Source: Candidatus Latescibacterota bacterium (GTDB lineage Bacteria; Latescibacterota; UBA2968; UBA8231). Taken from it: a stretch of DNA of 25,347 bases. Each line of letters begins with the position of its first letter. The stretch's first letter is position 1. Both the position numbers and the translations under genes were made by a program. Positions 23,859-25,347 of the stretch are shown piece after piece. The stretch covers positions 1 through 25,347 of the forward strand of contig JAJDTN010000344.1 in the NCBI GenBank assembly GCA_022827165.1, written 5' to 3'. Under the pieces are notes generated by a model. It made no database searches. It worked only from the letters and a program-made list of their open reading frames with translations, and had not been told where the DNA came from.

Positions 23859-25347
23859 ATGGCCCGCAACCGCTACCTGCTGCTCACCCAGGACCCCGCA
23901 CTGGCCGACGCCTGCAGCCGGGAGCTTCAGGACGGGTCGTGCGAGGTCATCGAGGTGCGCGATGCCGGCCGGCTCCCCGTGCTCCTCGACCGGGGCGCCG
24001 GCCTCGTCCTCGTCGATCTCAACCTCCCCGACCTCAGCCTGCGGTCGATCGCCGAGGTGCTGGCCGAGCGCCGCGAGTTGCCGGTCGTCGTCCTGGCCGC
24101 GGGCTCCACTGCCGCCTGGGACGAGCTCTCCCGGGGCAGCCCCCTCGAGCAGGTGGTCGAGGTGCCGGTCGACGGCGGCCAGCTCACGGCGGCCGTCTCC
24201 CGCCTGCTCGAACGCAGCCGCTTCCTGTGCCAACACCTGGTCGGCAACTCCGAGGCCATCCGGACCCTGCGCGAGCAGATCCTCCTCGTGGGCCCGACGC
24301 CGGTGACCGTCCTCATCACCGGGGAGAGCGGCTCCGGCAAGGATGTCGTGGCCCGCGCCCTCCACCACTTCAGCGGCCGCGACGACAAGCCCTACAAGCC
24401 GATCAACTGCGCCGCCATCCCCGAGAACCTTCTGGAGAACGAGTTGTTCGGCCACGAGCGCGGCGCCTTCACCGATGCCCGGTCGCAGACCCGGGGCATC
24501 TTCGAGCAGGCCCACAAAGGCACGGTGTTCCTCGACGAGATCGGAGAGATGGCCCGCTCGGCGCAGGTGCGCCTGCTGCGGGTCCTCGAGGAGCGGCGCG
24601 TCACCCGCATCGGCGGCGACGAGTCGATCGAGGTCGATGTGCGCATGCTGGCGGCCAGCAACAAGGACCTGCTCTCCTCGGTGAGCCGGGGCGAGTTCAG
24701 GCGCGATCTCTACCACCGCCTGAAGGTCGTCGAGCTCTACCTGCCGCCATTGCGTGAGCGGCGCGAGGACATCCCACTGCTCCTCGAGCACTTCGTCGAG
24801 ATCTACAGCCGGGGCCGGAAGGACCGTATCCGGTTCCACGGATTCACCACGCGGGGCCTCGACCTCCTCGCCCAGTACGACTGGCCCGGGAACATCCGCG
24901 AGTTGCGCAACCTGGTGGAACATCTCGTCTTCCTGGGACCGGCCGGCCGGGTCGATGCCGACGACCTGCTTCCCCATCTGGAGCGGGCGCCGGATCTCGG
25001 TGTCAACCTGCCCGTCCCGACCTTGAAGACCCCGGATCAGTCGGAGCGCGAGCTGATCTACTTCGCCCTCCTCGACCTCAAGCGGGAGGTCGCCGACCTG
25101 AGGCGGACCATCGAGGAAGGCAGAGCGACGGCCGTACCCCGTCCCGTGCGGCCCGTGTACCAAGTCGACGAGGACGCGGGAGCAGGCGAGGCCGCCGACC
25201 TGGGGGAGGACGACAACGGGGTGCCGCCGTCGCTGAAGGAGCTGGAGCGCGACGCCATCTCCCGGGCCCTGGAGCAGGTGGGCAACAACCGCCGCAAGGC
25301 GGCCGAGCTGCTCGGGATCGGGGAGCGCACCCTGTACCGCAAGCTCG
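23859..25347 (+). CDS. Sigma-54-dependent transcriptional activator with degenerate receiver, 3' cut by window
   Basis: At least 496 residues, open to the window end. Residues 1-120 form a receiver-like domain. It keeps the phosphoacceptor-position Asp53 (LVLVDLNLPD), but the N-terminal acidic pair is reduced to TQD, the Thr position is Ala (VVVLAAG) and the conserved Lys is Val (VVEVPVD). Residues 128-360 are the AAA+ domain: Walker A GESGSGKD (155-162), sigma-54 loop GAFTDA (202-207, canonical GAFTGA), Walker B GTVFLDEIGE (221-230), then FRRDLYHRLKVVELYLPPLRER and YDWPGNIRELRNLVEH. A linker follows, then a Fis-type helix-turn-helix starting near residue 465 (SLKELERDAISRALEQVG, NNRRKAAELLGIGERTLYRKL region). 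The ATG at 23859 has no strong ribosome site. It activates RNA polymerase-sigma-54 at unknown promoters. No sensor kinase is adjacent. Confidence 0.94.
   Translation, partial: MARNRYLLLTQDPALADACSRELQDGSCEVIEVRDAGRLPVLLDRGAGLVLVDLNLPDLSLRSIAEVLAERRELPVVVLAAGSTAAWDELSRGSPLEQVVEVPVDGGQLTAAVSRLLERSRFLCQHLVGNSEAIRTLREQILLVGPTPVTVLITGESGSGKDVVARALHHFSGRDDKPYKPINCAAIPENLLENELFGHERGAFTDARSQTRGIFEQAHKGTVFLDEIGEMARSAQVRLLRVLEERRVTRIGGDESIEVDVRMLAASNKDLLSSVSRGEFRRDLYHRLKVVELYLPPLRERREDIPLLLEHFVEIYSRGRKDRIRFHGFTTRGLDLLAQYDWPGNIRELRNLVEHLVFLGPAGRVDADDLLPHLERAPDLGVNLPVPTLKTPDQSERELIYFALLDLKREVADLRRTIEEGRATAVPRPVRPVYQVDEDAGAGEAADLGEDDNGVPPSLKELERDAISRALEQVGNNRRKAAELLGIGERTLYRKL

Overview
The window is GC-rich, gene-dense bacterial DNA of about 25.3 kb with very little intergenic space. 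It carries 18 protein genes, two of them cut by the window ends, and one tRNA gene. I saw no insertion sequences, phage genes or CRISPR arrays. Two secreted proteins end in an 'YPNPFNP'-type FlgD-like/T9SS-type C-terminal module. Together with the GC content, the DUF2232 gene beside rplI and a very large periplasmic TPR protein, this suggests an uncultured FCB-type or related candidate phylum (the Eisenbacteria, Krumholzibacteriota or Latescibacterota kind). That placement is inference; no single marker fixes it.

Layout. (1) 1-2335, plus strand: the 3' part of a formate dehydrogenase alpha subunit of the cysteine type. (2) 9856 down to 2351, minus strand: a tightly packed run of gap (GAPDH), an unusual DtxR/MntR-like regulator with a C-terminal cysteine cluster, an SBF-type transporter, a spermidine-synthase-fold protein without the usual catalytic motif, and two tandemly duplicated secreted right-handed beta-helix proteins. 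The methyltransferase-fold gene and the first beta-helix gene overlap by ATGA and are probably translationally coupled. (3) 10110-12051, plus strand: a two-gene unit of a PhyH-type Fe(II)/2-oxoglutarate dioxygenase and an Ldh2-family malate/lactate dehydrogenase, behind a plausible sigma-70 promoter.

(4) 19869 down to 12165, minus strand: a housekeeping block of ispE, tRNA-Gln(UUG), rplY/ctc, pth, hppA, rpsF, a DUF2232 membrane protein, rplI, a lipoprotein and a small membrane coiled-coil protein. It resembles the common ispE-prs-rplY-pth-(ychF)-rpsF-rpsR-rplI order. Here prs and rpsR are absent from their usual places and a K+-dependent membrane pyrophosphatase sits between pth and rpsF. (5) 19873 to the end, plus strand: a strong consensus promoter followed by a hairpin, a roughly 1260-residue exported TPR protein, and a sigma-54 activator with a degenerate receiver domain, cut by the window end.

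How the genes relate. Blocks 1 and 3 are redox and catabolic enzymes, block 4 is translation, isoprenoid and energy-coupling housekeeping, and block 5 pairs an envelope TPR protein with a transcription activator. The least familiar part is the regulator/transporter/methyltransferase-fold/beta-helix cluster at 2.35-8.8 kb. Its gene order is clear but its function is not known to me.
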